Shown one piece after another: positions 1 to 7,420 of a DNA stretch of 11,006 nucleotides. The position numbers and the translations under genes were made by a program. Within the stretch, counting starts at the first letter, position 1, and each line of letters starts with the position of its first letter. The notes beneath the pieces are model-generated. The model ran no database searches. It was not told the origin of the DNA and saw nothing but the letters and a program-made list of their open reading frames with translations. This DNA comes from CALZFJ01 sp051878575 (lineage in GTDB: Bacteria; Bacteroidota; Bacteroidia; Bacteroidales; Muribaculaceae), in the NCBI GenBank assembly GCA_051878575.1, contig JBJEKJ010000045.1:1-11006 (forward strand). The letters run 5' to 3'.

Positions 1-1395
1 CTTGCGGCGTCGATAATAGCCTATTTGTCGATGCTTGATCTCGGATTTGGCAATGCCGTGATTCGCTATACGGCGAAATTCCGTGCCGAGAACCGCAGCG
101 ATGAGCAATATTCGATGTTCGGAATGTTCACGGTGCTATATTCGGTTATAGGATTGGTGGTGATTGCCATAGGCATGGTGCTCTTTTTCAATCTCGATAC
201 TTTTTTCGCCGATACGCTCACTGAGGTGGAGCTCGGGCGCACGAGGGTGATAGTGATTCTGATGATTCTGAATCTTGCCGTAACATTTCCGCTGAGCATT
301 TATGGCGCCATCATTACGGCCTACGAGGACTTCGTGTTTCTCCGAGTGGTGCAGATCGCGCGCATAGTGTTGAGCACCATGGTGATGATAGCTCTGCTCA
401 CATGCGGCTATAAGGCCGTGGCTATGGTCGTGGTGCAGACTTTGTTCAACGTGGTCACGCTCGGAATCAATTATTTCTATTGCAAAAACAAGATTCACAT
501 CAAGATTCGCTTCTCGCGCCCCGATTACGCGCTTCTCAAGGAGGTGGCGGTGTATTCATTCTGGATATTCCTGAATGTGGTTATGGACCGCATCTATTGG
601 AGCACGGGCCAATTCGTGCTAGGTGCCACGCAGGGCACCATGGCAGTGGCGGTATTTGCCGTTGCTATTCAGCTTCAGGCCATTTACATGATGTTCTCAT
701 CGGGCGTCTCGGGCGTGTTCCTGCCGAGGGTCACGGCTATGGTGGCGCAGCAGAACGACAGCAAGGAGATTTCCAATCTTTTTATCAAGGTCGGTCGCAT
801 ACAGTTTATCGTGATATCATTCATCCTGTCGGGGTTTATCGTGTTCGGGCGCCAATTCATCTCGATTTGGGCCGGTCCTGAATATGATGATGCCTACGTC
901 ATCACTCTGATTTTCTTCGTGGCTCTGCTTGTGCCGCTGATTCAGAATATGGGCATCGTTATACTTCAGGCGCGCAATCAGATGAAATTCCGCTCGATAC
1001 TCTATCTGTGCATATCGTTGTGCAGCCTTGTGTGCCAGGTGCCGTTGTCGAAGATGTTTGGTGGCATAGGATGTGCCTTGGCGATAGGCGGGGCGCTTTT
1101 CATAGGGCAGTGGGTGATAATCAACGTCTACTATCAGAAAGTGCAGAAAATCGACATTTATAGGTTCTGGGTGGAGATTATAAAAATGACCGTGATTCCG
1201 GTGATAGTGGTGGTGGCCGCCATGTTGCTCATTGATGGCACATTGGGCTTGATTCAGTTTATTGTGGCCATTGGTGCTTTCTCGGTGGTGTATTTGGCAC
1301 TTTTCTATCGATTCTCTATGAACGAGTATGAGCGTGGATTGATAATGAGGCCTCTGCGCCGACTCATAAAACATGGCAGTTATGATAAAGATTGA
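1..1395 (+). CDS. Wzx-type polysaccharide flippase (5' truncated by window edge)
   Basis: This is an integral inner-membrane protein of the polysaccharide transporter (PST/MOP flippase) superfamily. Such proteins move lipid-linked glycan repeat units from the cytoplasmic to the periplasmic face. The frame is open from base 1, and the residues before the first Met at 25 (LAASIIAYLS) read naturally into the family pattern around LDLGFGNAVIRY, so the real start lies upstream. From family alignments I estimate that about 45-50 residues are missing. The visible 464 codons are dominated by hydrophobic segments consistent with most of a 12-14 helix bundle, separated by short basic loops, with a basic C-terminal tail (RPLRRLIKHG). 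The stop at 1393-1395 overlaps the next gene, which suggests co-transcription and coupled translation. The transported substrate cannot be read from sequence. The family call is firm; the specific role as O-unit or capsule-unit flippase is inferred from the neighbouring glycosyltransferases. Confidence 0.9.
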   Translation, partial: LAASIIAYLSMLDLGFGNAVIRYTAKFRAENRSDEQYSMFGMFTVLYSVIGLVVIAIGMVLFFNLDTFFADTLTEVELGRTRVIVILMILNLAVTFPLSIYGAIITAYEDFVFLRVVQIARIVLSTMVMIALLTCGYKAVAMVVVQTLFNVVTLGINYFYCKNKIHIKIRFSRPDYALLKEVAVYSFWIFLNVVMDRIYWSTGQFVLGATQGTMAVAVFAVAIQLQAIYMMFSSGVSGVFLPRVTAMVAQQNDSKEISNLFIKVGRIQFIVISFILSGFIVFGRQFISIWAGPEYDDAYVITLIFFVALLVPLIQNMGIVILQARNQMKFRSILYLCISLCSLVCQVPLSKMFGGIGCALAIGGALFIGQWVIINVYYQKVQKIDIYRFWVEIIKMTVIPVIVVVAAMLLIDGTLGLIQFIVAIGAFSVVYLALFYRFSMNEYERGLIMRPLRRLIKHGSYDKD

Positions 1396-2518
1396 GCATA
1401 AGAAGGATTGTTGTGGCTGCGAGGCATGCAGGCAGAGCTGTCCGCAGCAGTGTATCTCGATGCGGCGCGACACCGAGGGCTTTCTATATCCGGAGGTGGA
1501 TGCTGAGCGATGCGTGGAATGCGGAAAATGCGAGAAGGTGTGTCCGGTAATCCATAGTGGCGATCGGCGTAGGCCTCAGGCCGCCATAGCTGCGCAAAAT
1601 GAAGATGCCGAGGAGCTAAAGGCCAGTTCGAGCGGCGGAATTTTCTCGCTGTTGGCAAAAAAAGTGATAGCAGAGGGTGGAGTAGTGTTTGGAGCATGCT
1701 TCGATGAGCAATTCAATGTCGTGCACCGCCATGCTGAGAACGAGGAGGACATCGCGGCTTTCAGAGGCTCGAAATATGTGCAGAGCAGGATAGGTGACGA
1801 GTTCATTGAGGCTCGCCAGATGTTGCGTGATGGCAGGAGGGTGCTTTTTAGCGGAACTCCATGTCAGATTGCAGGCTTGCGGCGATTTCTGGGCAAGGAT
1901 CACGACAATCTGCTCACCGTGGATGTGGCATGTCATGGCGTGCCGAGCCCTCGGGTGTGGAGCGACTATCTGTCGGAAATCTCATCGGGCCGTGGATTGT
2001 CGGGAATCAATTTCCGCAATAAGAGCAACGGCTGGAAAAAATTTTGCGTGTCGATGGATTTTGAGGATGGAAAAACTTCATATTGTGAATTTTTCGAGAA
2101 AAATGTGTACATGCAGGGCTTTCTTAGGAATATATATCTGCGCCCGTCGTGCCATAGCTGCCCCTCCAAGAGCGGAAAGAGTGGGAGCGACATCACTCTT
2201 GCCGATTTTTGGGGAGTGGAGCGAGTCGACCGGCAATTGGACGATGACCGCGGCGTGAGCCTTGTGCTCATAAATACGCCGAAAGGCGTGGAGGCTATTG
2301 CCGGTATTCCGGCCGACACCACGGCCGTCGACTATGAGGTGGCTGTTGCCGGCAATTCGGCAATCGAGAAAAGCGTGGAGATGCCATCGGTGCGCCGGAG
2401 TTTCTGGCTCGACTACGAGGATAAGGGATTTGCGGCAGTAAGCATGGCCTTGAGGCGTCTGCGTGTGCCGCTGTACCGACGTGTGGCGGGCCGCATAAAA
2501 AGGATTCTCGGCTTGTAG
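1382..2518 (+). CDS. FrhB/FdhB-like iron-sulfur flavoprotein (F420 hydrogenase/dehydrogenase beta family) of a glycan locus
   Basis: A 378-residue protein with two N-terminal 4Fe-4S binding motifs (C10/C13/C16/C20 and C44/C47/C50/C54, each Cx2Cx2CxxxCP) followed by the FrhB-type flavin domain. Family signatures include SSSGG at 82-86, GTPCQ at 158-162, ACHG at 183-186 and a CHSCP motif with C257 and C260. Family members move electrons between ferredoxin or F420 and a substrate through FAD. Bacteroidales are not known to make F420, so ferredoxin or another reductant is more likely here. I place the start at ATG 1382 because homologues usually begin MIxI just before the DCCGC motif; ATG 1373 in the same frame is possible and adds three residues. 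It overlaps the flippase stop by 14 nt. Relatives are often found near pyruvyl transferase genes in capsule loci, and one lies two genes downstream. The reaction and substrate are unknown. The protein has no signal peptide and should be cytoplasmic. Confidence 0.85.
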   Translation: MIKIEHKKDCCGCEACRQSCPQQCISMRRDTEGFLYPEVDAERCVECGKCEKVCPVIHSGDRRRPQAAIAAQNEDAEELKASSSGGIFSLLAKKVIAEGGVVFGACFDEQFNVVHRHAENEEDIAAFRGSKYVQSRIGDEFIEARQMLRDGRRVLFSGTPCQIAGLRRFLGKDHDNLLTVDVACHGVPSPRVWSDYLSEISSGRGLSGINFRNKSNGWKKFCVSMDFEDGKTSYCEFFEKNVYMQGFLRNIYLRPSCHSCPSKSGKSGSDITLADFWGVERVDRQLDDDRGVSLVLINTPKGVEAIAGIPADTTAVDYEVAVAGNSAIEKSVEMPSVRRSFWLDYEDKGFAAVSMALRRLRVPLYRRVAGRIKRILGL

Positions 2519-2559
2519 CATAGCGTTTCTTGTTTTATCAACTTGGTTTTTTGCTTGAT

Positions 2560-3834
2560 ATGAATCTTAATGTGAGGCAGCTGATTGAGGGGTTGAGTGG
2601 ATTGAAGCCGCATGCGGTGTTCAGCTCGGATTACTCACAGGTGTATGAGTTTAGCGACACTATTGTGATTGACGCACCGGCACATAGCGACATTCGTCTG
2701 TCGGGCCAACTCAGATATACCGGCCGAGGCACGGCCATTGTCTATAAGGGCAATAACTCACGGCTCTATGTGGAGGATTTGCAGTGTGCCAACAATGCTG
2801 CCATAGGCATTGAGGTGACTAATACATTTATGTCGGATATTGCTGTGGGTGAGCTGAAGGGCGCCCTTACAGGCATAAAAATCTATGGCAATGGCGGTGG
2901 GGTGGCTTATTGTGACTTCAGCGCGCGCCGAATGATAAATGGAACCAACGTGCTCATAACCGCCGACGACGCCGGCGGCAAAATCGGTTATGTGAATGAG
3001 AACACATTCCACATAAGGTGGATGGATGGCAAAACAGGCTTCTATTTCAAGAAGGGAAAGAATCAATCGGCAAAATTCGACAACAACACGATCTACAATC
3101 CCGGTTTTGAGAATATATCGCAATGCGGATTGCTTTTAGAGTCGGTGACGCGTAGCACCGTGGTGTCGCCCCGGTTCGAGCGCTCCTACGAGAACGAGCG
3201 CTTCACCGATGGCTGTATAGTGGAAGATGACAAATGCTCGCGCAACATATATATTTCGAGCTATGGCATATCCGACAAGAACAAGCTGAAGATGAAAGGC
3301 GTATATTCCCAATATATGGGAGACCTCTCGGCCGATGGCGATGGCGAGAAGATTGCATATAGCGTGGTGAACGGGGTGAATGGCAATTGTGTGAGGTTCA
3401 ATGTCGACCAATGTGGTAAATTGGATAGCAACACGGTGTTTTTCGCGCCTACGGGTACCGCAATGTTCAGCAATTACGCTATGTGCTTGAAAAATAGCGA
3501 GGGCGAGGTGAGACGAGTGGCTGCGTTTGATATGATAGGCTATCAGAAGATAGTGAATGGCGTGGCCGAAATCGACAAGAACACGGCCTTGATTGAGGTG
3601 AGCGCGACCACTATTGACTCGGTGCTGAAAATGCCTCAAGAGAAGGAGGTGGCAGGCATGGAGGTGAGTGTGAACGTGCCATACAAGCTGCGCAGAATCA
3701 CGATAAAAAAGAGCACCGGAACGGTGTCGATTGAGGATATAGGTTCGGCTACGGGGCTATATAAGCTCTTCTATAAGGAAGATAATTGGTTCTGCACAAA
3801 AATCGGTGAGCCCGTCAGGCTATCGGGATATTGA
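2560..3834 (+). CDS. Predicted right-handed beta-helix protein of a glycan locus, function unknown
   Basis: I do not recognise a named family. The 424-residue protein is rich in Gly, Asn, Thr and short beta-strand-like repeats (for example TAIVYKGNNSRLYVEDL, then NTFHIRW, NNTIYNPGFEN, STVVSPRFE), the look of a pectate-lyase or tailspike-type right-handed beta-helix between about residues 35 and 290. Residues about 341-424 look like a separate beta domain (strands around VSATTIDSVL and LRRITIKKSTGTV, then NWF with W410). This resembles the domain at the end of many phage tail-fibre and tailspike proteins. No signal peptide or lipobox is visible. ATG 2560 is preferred; a TTG codon at 2530 would add ten residues (MFYQLGFLLD) that do not resemble a signal. 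The gene follows the FrhB-like gene by 41 nt and probably belongs to the same transcript. Glycan lyase, epimerase, glycan binding or a structural role are all possible; no catalytic residues can be assigned by eye. Confidence 0.72.
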   Translation: MNLNVRQLIEGLSGLKPHAVFSSDYSQVYEFSDTIVIDAPAHSDIRLSGQLRYTGRGTAIVYKGNNSRLYVEDLQCANNAAIGIEVTNTFMSDIAVGELKGALTGIKIYGNGGGVAYCDFSARRMINGTNVLITADDAGGKIGYVNENTFHIRWMDGKTGFYFKKGKNQSAKFDNNTIYNPGFENISQCGLLLESVTRSTVVSPRFERSYENERFTDGCIVEDDKCSRNIYISSYGISDKNKLKMKGVYSQYMGDLSADGDGEKIAYSVVNGVNGNCVRFNVDQCGKLDSNTVFFAPTGTAMFSNYAMCLKNSEGEVRRVAAFDMIGYQKIVNGVAEIDKNTALIEVSATTIDSVLKMPQEKEVAGMEVSVNVPYKLRRITIKKSTGTVSIEDIGSATGLYKLFYKEDNWFCTKIGEPVRLSGY

Positions 3835-3873
3835 AGCCAATATATGGTGTGTGGATACAAAAAGGCTCAAGGA

Positions 3874-3905
3874 GTTGCAAAATTGCTTGGATTGGCTTAT
3901 CTTTG
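3874..3905 (+). promoter_or_regulatory. Candidate Bacteroidetes-type promoter for the pyruvyl transferase/GT2 unit
   Basis: A TTG element (GTTG, 3874-3877) is followed after 20 nt by TATCTTTG (3898-3905), an exact match to the TAnnTTTG -7 consensus used by the Bacteroidetes primary sigma factor. Transcription would start near 3911-3913, leaving about 70 nt of leader before the ATG at 3984. The 149-nt gap between genes, wide compared with other junctions in this run, supports a new transcription start here. The -33 element is only a partial match. Confidence 0.6.
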
Positions 3906-3983
3906 TGTATGGATACGCACGTCGGTGAAGTTCTCTCGGAGCTCGGGGGAATTCTGCCCGGCGTGTGAGAAAAATGTGTACTT

Positions 3984-5123
3984 ATGAAGATTGCAATCTT
4001 GACACATCCGCTGAAGAAAAACTATGGCGGAATACTCCAGGCTTGGGCATTGCAGCAAGTGTTGCTTGGCGAGGGCCATTCGGTGGAAATGCTGTGGAGG
4101 GATTATCCACAGCCTGTCCCGACTATCTCAAAGCGTGTTAAAAGAATCATGGTTGATGCTGCCAAAAGCATTATTGAGCATAGAGTCTACATTACTCCCG
4201 ACGAGAGTGACTACAACCTTGTTTTTGCCGAGAATTTAGCGTTTGTAAATAAGCATATCAGACGCTCGCCCCAATTCTACACTTCGCATGAGCTTGAGGA
4301 ATATGTGAGCCGCGAGAAATTCGATGCAATAGTAGTGGGTAGCGACCAGGTGTGGCGTGCCGACTACTCGCCTTGCCTCGACGATTTCTTTTTGGGCTTT
4401 GCGTCGCATATATCGTTGCGCAGGGTGGCCTATGCGGCATCGTTTGGCCTCGATGAATGGAGATATACCGATGCCGAGACCTCGATGGCCTCGCGGCTGA
4501 TAAGGCAGTTCGACGCCGTGGGTGTCCGTGAGAAGTCGGGCGTAGGGCTTTGTGAGAAGTGCTTGGGAGTGAATGCTCAGCTCACTCTCGACCCTACGAT
4601 GCTGCTTGATGCCGGCAAATATATGGAGCTGCTCGACGCCGATAGCCCGACGCCGGAGTCGGATAGCGGTCTATACTGCTATATTCTCGATGAGAACCGG
4701 GAGAAGGCGGCTTTGATAGCGCGGATAGCGGATGGCATGGGACTTAGCCCATTTTCTGTAATGCCAAAACTGAGGCCGTCGGCATGGAGGCTTGACAAGC
4801 ATCTTGATGCGTACGGCTTCAGGTCGCCGATGCAGTGGCTCAGGGGATTCAGCGACGCACGGATGGTGGTGACCGATTCTTTTCATGGAATGGTGTTCAG
4901 CATCATTTTCAACAAGCCGTTCTGGGTGATAGGCAATGCGATGCGGGGACTGGCCCGCTTCAGCAGCCTTTTGTCGCAATTCGGACTTGAACGAAGGCTG
5001 CTGACCAATAATAGCGTTGATAGCGTGAATCTGAGTGCTCCTATTGATTGGAGTGATGTTAACCGACGCATTGCGGCACTTAGGCTGGCTTCATTGAAGT
5101 TCTTAAAAGAAGGGTTGCTATGA
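3984..5123 (+). CDS. Polysaccharide pyruvyl transferase family protein
   Basis: A 379-residue cytoplasmic protein of the PF04230 family, relatives of CsaB and WcaK, which transfer a pyruvyl group from phosphoenolpyruvate to a sugar to form an acidic ketal. Visible family marks are the N-terminal Rossmann-like start with NYGG at 13-16 (KIAILTHPLKKNYGGILQ), VVGSDQVWR around 117-125, and the C-terminal DSFHGMVF block with D298 and H301. The length is typical for the family. ATG 3984 starts directly in the first beta strand. The gene's stop overlaps the next start as ATGA (5120-5123), a sign of translational coupling with the GT2 gene. A promoter-like site lies 79 nt upstream. Many family members in capsule loci have no tested activity, so pyruvylation of the repeat unit is an inference; the family assignment itself is solid. 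Confidence 0.88.
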   Translation: MKIAILTHPLKKNYGGILQAWALQQVLLGEGHSVEMLWRDYPQPVPTISKRVKRIMVDAAKSIIEHRVYITPDESDYNLVFAENLAFVNKHIRRSPQFYTSHELEEYVSREKFDAIVVGSDQVWRADYSPCLDDFFLGFASHISLRRVAYAASFGLDEWRYTDAETSMASRLIRQFDAVGVREKSGVGLCEKCLGVNAQLTLDPTMLLDAGKYMELLDADSPTPESDSGLYCYILDENREKAALIARIADGMGLSPFSVMPKLRPSAWRLDKHLDAYGFRSPMQWLRGFSDARMVVTDSFHGMVFSIIFNKPFWVIGNAMRGLARFSSLLSQFGLERRLLTNNSVDSVNLSAPIDWSDVNRRIAALRLASLKFLKEGLL

Positions 5124-6121
5124 GTGTGAGGGTGTCGGTTGTAATTCCGGTATATAATGCGGCAAAGTTCTTGCCGAGATGTATTGATAGCGTGCTATGC
5201 CAGTCGTTCAAGGATTTTGAGCTGATTCTTGTCGATGATGGCAGTAGTGACGATAGCCCGGCGGTGTGTAGCCGATATGCCGCCGTCGACCCGCGAGTGA
5301 AAGTGGTGCGTCAGGAGAATGCCGGAGCGTCGATGGCCCGGGCAAAAGGCTTTGAGCACAGTGGGGGCGAGTGGATAACCTTTGTCGACTCCGACGATAC
5401 CATCACTCCCGATGCTATTGAGAAAATGGTGAGTGTGGCCGAGAGCCTGAAATGCGACATTGTGGTCGGAGAGTGGCAGGAGGTACACGCTGATGGGTCG
5501 GTGAATCCGTTGCCGCTGTCGGTAGGCGGACGTCTGACGTCGGATGCCTATGTCAGGGCATTGCTCGGCTTGCGATGCGACGTGGGGCCGGTAGGGAAGC
5601 TGTTCAGGCGCTCTCTCTTTGACCGATCGGTCTTCGAGATGGATTCCGATATAGTGAGAAATGAGGATCTGATAATGAATCTGCGCATCGCCACAAGAGC
5701 GCGCTGCATCGAGGTGTGTCCGCGGATGCTCGTCTATCACTATAGGCACAACGACACCAGCGCTACCACAAAGTGCAATTCAATCGTCATGTGGGACAAG
5801 GTGGCGCTTGCCGCCGATAGGGCATTGGGAGGCCGATTCGGCACTGAGATGGACAAGTATCTTGCTATGGTGCTTTTCGGGTTGTTTGAGAGCGGCTTGC
5901 TGAGGATGGAGGAAGATTCGATGCTTGCACGGCGTATGAGGTCGGCGTTCCCTCTAAAAAAGCGATGCACCCGCTTCTATTTCGTGTCGAAATACATCAT
6001 TACCGGCAATCCTGCTTATAAGATGGGCGTGCATACATTCAGAGTGCTGCGGAGGGTTCGTCTGAATGTCTCAATTCTGCGTATGAGGCTTTTTGGCGTA
6101 AGTGAGGAATTTAGCAGATAA
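5120..6121 (+). CDS. Family 2 glycosyltransferase
   Basis: A 333-residue GT-A fold glycosyltransferase. It starts with the classic VSVVIPVYNAAKFLPRCIDS strand and helix, has the nucleotide-binding LVDDGSSDDS loop (D39, D40), the QENAGAS segment (65-71) and the metal-binding DxD motif as FVDSDD (D90, D92). The likely reaction is transfer of one sugar from a nucleotide-sugar donor to a lipid-linked acceptor at the inner face of the cytoplasmic membrane. Donor and acceptor cannot be deduced. The C-terminal part is basic and has hydrophobic patches (around FYFVSKYIITG) that could lie on the membrane, though no clear transmembrane helix is present. The start overlaps the previous stop in ATGA. After the stop at 6119-6121 a 126-nt gap with its own promoter-like sequence separates it from the next gene. 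Confidence 0.93.
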   Translation: MSVRVSVVIPVYNAAKFLPRCIDSVLCQSFKDFELILVDDGSSDDSPAVCSRYAAVDPRVKVVRQENAGASMARAKGFEHSGGEWITFVDSDDTITPDAIEKMVSVAESLKCDIVVGEWQEVHADGSVNPLPLSVGGRLTSDAYVRALLGLRCDVGPVGKLFRRSLFDRSVFEMDSDIVRNEDLIMNLRIATRARCIEVCPRMLVYHYRHNDTSATTKCNSIVMWDKVALAADRALGGRFGTEMDKYLAMVLFGLFESGLLRMEEDSMLARRMRSAFPLKKRCTRFYFVSKYIITGNPAYKMGVHTFRVLRRVRLNVSILRMRLFGVSEEFSR

Positions 6122-6169
6122 TACGCACCTCGTATGCATGATGCAAAAGACACATAATTCCTATATTGT

Positions 6170-6200
6170 TTTGCGATGTGCTGACAATTTGTTAAATTTG
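6170..6200 (+). promoter_or_regulatory. Consensus Bacteroidetes promoter before the GT4 gene
   Basis: TTTG at 6170-6173, a 19-nt spacer and TAAATTTG at 6193-6200 match the Bacteroidetes sigma-factor consensus (TTTG, about 19 nt, TAnnTTTG) exactly in both boxes. Transcription would start around 6205-6209, about 40 nt before the ATG at 6248. The surrounding DNA is AT-rich against the GC-richer genes on either side. A 12-bp palindrome (6195-6206) overlaps the -7 box. Confidence 0.75.
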
Positions 6201-6206
6201 CAAATT
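6195..6206. repeat. 12-bp palindrome overlapping the promoter -7 element
   Basis: AATTTGCAAATT reads the same on both strands and covers most of the TAAATTTG -7 box plus six bases downstream. A further AATTTG copy lies at 6186-6191. The position would suit a repressor or activator operator, but an AT-rich promoter can form such a palindrome by chance. No regulator gene is nearby to support it. Confidence 0.35.
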
Positions 6207-6247
6207 AGATATAAAAGAATACGCAAACTAAAGTATTTCACGATGAC

Positions 6248-7330
6248 ATGAGAATAGCCGTGTTAGGAATCAGGGGCTTCCCCGGGCTGCAAGGCGGCGT
6301 GGAGAGGCATTGCGAGGACCTGTATCCGCGTCTGCCTGAGGATGTGGATGTGACGGTGTATCGCCGTAAGCCATATCTCGACGCCGAGTCGCTTGGAGCA
6401 TCCTATCGGCATATAGGTTTCGTCGACCTGCCTTCGACCCGCATAAAGGGCTTTGAGGCGGTGTTTCACACGTTTATCTCGGCTATTCATGCGATTTTCC
6501 ACCGGCCCGACATAGTGCATGTGCACAACATGGGGCCGGGATTGTTTATCCCGCTGTTGAAGCTCGCCGGGTTGCGCGTGGTGATGACCTACCATAGCGT
6601 GAACTACGAGCAAAAGAAATGGGGCTTTTTCGCGCGGCTGCTGCTGCGGCTCAGCGAGCGTGTGTCGCTCGGATGTGCCGACAAGGTGATTTTCGTGAAC
6701 AAGTTCCGCATGGCGATGTTCTCCGATTCCATACGCCGCAAGTCGACGTACATTCCCAATGGTATCGTGGATATGACTCCCTCGGACGACACCTCTTTCC
6801 TCTCGCGTCACGGCATAAAGCCGGGAGCCTATCTGCTCGCCGTAGGAAGAATGTCGTCGGAGAAGGGCTTCGACACCCTCATCAGGGCTGCCAACAGCCT
6901 CGGCTGCGTGGAGCAGGTGGTGATTGCAGGTGCCAGCGACCACGACTCGGCCTATTTCGACTATCTTCGCTCGCTCGACACCAAGCACAAAGTGGTGTTC
7001 ACGGGATTCACTAAGGGAGAGGATTTGCGTCAGCTCTACAGCCATGCGAGGCTCTATGTGTTGGCGTCGACTACCGAGGGTTTCCCGCTTGTGATGCTCG
7101 AGGCCATGGCCTACGGGTTGCCTATTGTGGCGAGCGACATTTCGGCCACTCATCTCATTGAGCTCCCTGCCGAGGATTATGCCATTGCCGGCGATGAAGC
7201 CGATTTGGCAGCGAAAATAGAGCAAAAATTATCGCGCACGCCTTGTGGGACGCGCGCGAAATATGATTTGGACGATTATCGGTGGGAAAGCGTGGTGGAC
7301 GATACCTATTCGGTGTTCAAATCGCTGTGA
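6248..7330 (+). CDS. GT4 glycosyltransferase with N-terminal DUF1972-type domain
   Basis: A 360-residue GT-B fold transferase. The N-terminal half opens with MRIAVLGIRGFPGLQGGVER, carrying the GGVE signature (16-19) of the DUF1972 group, which includes rhamnosyl- and other hexosyltransferases of surface glycans. The C-terminal half is a GT1/GT4 donor domain: GRMSSEKG at 200-207 supplies R201 and K206, expected to contact the donor diphosphate, and EGFPLVMLE provides the EX7E motif (E277, E285). The protein has no signal peptide and is expected to act at the cytoplasmic face of the inner membrane. Its own promoter precedes it, and it is the last gene of the glycan run; downstream genes point the other way. 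The family and glycosyl transfer are well supported, but the sugar is not known. ATG 6248 starts directly at the first strand of the fold. Confidence 0.92.
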   Translation: MRIAVLGIRGFPGLQGGVERHCEDLYPRLPEDVDVTVYRRKPYLDAESLGASYRHIGFVDLPSTRIKGFEAVFHTFISAIHAIFHRPDIVHVHNMGPGLFIPLLKLAGLRVVMTYHSVNYEQKKWGFFARLLLRLSERVSLGCADKVIFVNKFRMAMFSDSIRRKSTYIPNGIVDMTPSDDTSFLSRHGIKPGAYLLAVGRMSSEKGFDTLIRAANSLGCVEQVVIAGASDHDSAYFDYLRSLDTKHKVVFTGFTKGEDLRQLYSHARLYVLASTTEGFPLVMLEAMAYGLPIVASDISATHLIELPAEDYAIAGDEADLAAKIEQKLSRTPCGTRAKYDLDDYRWESVVDDTYSVFKSL

Positions 7331-7345
7331 GCCTGAGCCGTTTTC

Positions 7346-7386
7346 CTCTTACTCTAACTCTGACCTAACTCTAACTCTTACTATGA
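7346..7386. repeat. Degenerate CTCTNA hexamer array between convergent genes
   Basis: Consecutive units read CTCTTA, CTCTAA, CTCTGA, CCTAA (one base short), CTCTAA, CTCTTA and CTATGA. The array lies 15 nt after the GT4 stop and ends 34 nt before the stop of the opposing DUF4384 gene. It is pyrimidine-rich on the + strand. It has no inverted symmetry strong enough for a standard terminator hairpin. Function is unknown; slipped-strand expansion of a spacer, or a Rho-loading C-rich segment, are possibilities. Confidence 0.65.
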
Positions 7387-7420
7387 CGATGTGCCGACGA
7401 TATGTGTGTCACACCGGCCT

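Noticed and set aside
2536..2560. TATCAA / TTGATA hairpin just before the beta-helix start
   Set aside because: Only six AT-rich pairs with a 13-nt loop; too weak to call a terminator or a regulatory structure.
3834..3898. Inverted repeat AAGCCAAT / ATTGGCTT with a 49-nt interior, considered as an invertible promoter end
   Set aside because: Arms of 8 bp are short against the roughly 19-25 bp repeats of known Bacteroides invertible promoters, the right arm runs into the -7 box so inversion would not cleanly switch it, and such a pair is not rare by chance.
6263..7225. 320-codon open frame on the - strand inside the GT4 gene
   Set aside because: It lies antisense to a gene with clear GT4 motifs. 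Its product is rich in His, Arg and Gln with no recognisable domain, the usual pattern of an antisense shadow of GC-rich codons.
1..7330. Invertase, integrase, transposase or phase-variable promoter typical of Bacteroides capsule loci
   Set aside because: No recombinase gene, long inverted repeat pair or insertion-sequence end was found within the window; such parts may lie to the left.
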